DNA from: Rhodospirillaceae bacterium
GTDB taxonomy: Bacteria > Pseudomonadota > Alphaproteobacteria > GCA-2731375
Assembly (NCBI GenBank): GCA_018660265.1
Contig: JABJKS010000099.1
Location: 1-40,473 of the forward strand
Reading direction: 5' to 3'
Length of the DNA: 40,473 bases
Shown here: piece by piece, positions 40,334 to 40,473 of the stretch
Position numbering within the stretch: position 1 is the stretch's first letter
How the letters are laid out: each line of letters starts with the position of its first letter
Program-made: the position numbers and the translations under genes
The notes under the pieces: generated by a model
What the model saw: the letters and a program-made list of their open reading frames with translations, nothing else
Databases searched by the model: none
What the model was told of the DNA's origin: nothing

Positions 40334-40473
40334 CTAGCAGTCTGTCGGATTAGCACTGCATTTATGTTATACTCTCTGCATGGCAAATTTCATTCCCTAC
40401 GACCGCAGCCAAGCTTTTCTGTTACCGCCCGATCTTCGCGACTGGATCGGTGATGATGACCTTGTGCATTTCA
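40334..40473 (+). mobile_element. Left end of an IS1182-like insertion element
   Basis: Directly upstream of the cyclase ATG, CTAGCAGTCTGTCGGATTAG (40334-40353) looks like a terminal inverted repeat of the IS5/IS1182 group, and the transposase starts 46 bases in. The other end and any target duplication lie outside the window, so the exact boundary and the duplication (perhaps CTAG) are not proven. TATACT at 40368-40373 lies 6 bases before the transposase ATG and would give a nearly leaderless transcript. Confidence 0.65.
40380..40473 (+). CDS. IS1182-like transposase, N-terminal part (partial)
   Basis: ATG 40380 opens a frame that continues past the window edge. The first 31 residues include MANFIPYDRSQAFLLPPDLR and then DWIGDDDLVHF. 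The pattern LLPPxLxDWxxxxxLVHF is the N-terminal helix-turn-helix (DUF772-type) signature of IS1182 and related IS5 transposases, which contain a DDE catalytic core further on. No Shine-Dalgarno is visible. Only the family can be given. The element is inserted between the adenylate cyclase gene and whatever preceded it. Confidence 0.75.
   Translation, partial: MANFIPYDRSQAFLLPPDLRDWIGDDDLVHF

Overview
The window is about 40 kb of moderately GC-rich DNA from a proteobacterium. It is most likely an alphaproteobacterium of the Rhodospirillales type. The evidence is the surA-pdxA-rsmA run, the gpsA-EVE-CoA ligase neighbourhood, response-regulator tails with GPDRR motifs, many catabolic CoA-dependent enzymes, and hairpin repeats of the kind common between alphaproteobacterial genes. 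Species cannot be read from the sequence. No tRNA, rRNA or CRISPR array was recognised.

Layout. Positions 1-2200 hold the last codons of pyruvate kinase, a small remnant of an iron-containing alcohol dehydrogenase, an ABC ATPase without its permease, a zinc-finger protein and a degenerate receiver protein. Positions 2300-7050 hold an MFS transporter followed by the coupled housekeeping run surA-pdxA-rsmA. Positions 7220-9200 hold a VOC dioxygenase-like protein, a lone LivM-type permease and a 22-residue membrane micropeptide. Positions 9219-18319 (minus strand) form a catabolic block: badH-badI-like genes, a terminator-like hairpin, two acyl-CoA ligases, three acyl-CoA dehydrogenases and a cytochrome b561. 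Positions 18453-23401 (plus) carry a metallo-beta-lactamase-fold lactonase, a small unknown protein, a split MFE-2-like dehydrogenase/hydratase pair, a 2-hydroxyacid dehydrogenase and a HAD phosphatase. Positions 23425-28421 carry a crotonase-fold protein, an AsmA protein, an amidase and a DUF1330 protein. Positions 28516-33714 carry gpsA, an EVE-domain gene, two tandem acyl-CoA ligases and a GFA/DUF6151-like protein. Positions 33736-38473 (minus) are an operon of a thiolase-like protein, a DUF35 protein, an SDR and a leaderless substrate-binding protein, followed by a second MFS gene. The right end holds a class III adenylate cyclase whose start codon abuts the left end of an IS1182-like element.

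How the genes work together. The central theme is CoA-thioester catabolism. BadH and BadI homologues, beside ligases and acyl-CoA dehydrogenases, suggest breakdown of a cyclohexane-carboxylate-like or other alicyclic acid to a dicarboxylyl-CoA, followed by beta-oxidation. The thiolase-like protein lacks the thiolase cysteine and is paired with DUF35, which resembles steroid side-chain retro-aldolases. A dyad sits between badH and the divergent lactonase gene, and a terminator-like hairpin sits between badI and the first ligase; both suggest regulated expression. The most unusual points are the alicyclic-acid-like cluster with its possible attenuator, the long RAYT-type palindrome, the paired-hairpin repeat family, the micropeptide, the leaderless binding protein and the IS insertion that removes the leader of the cyclase gene.
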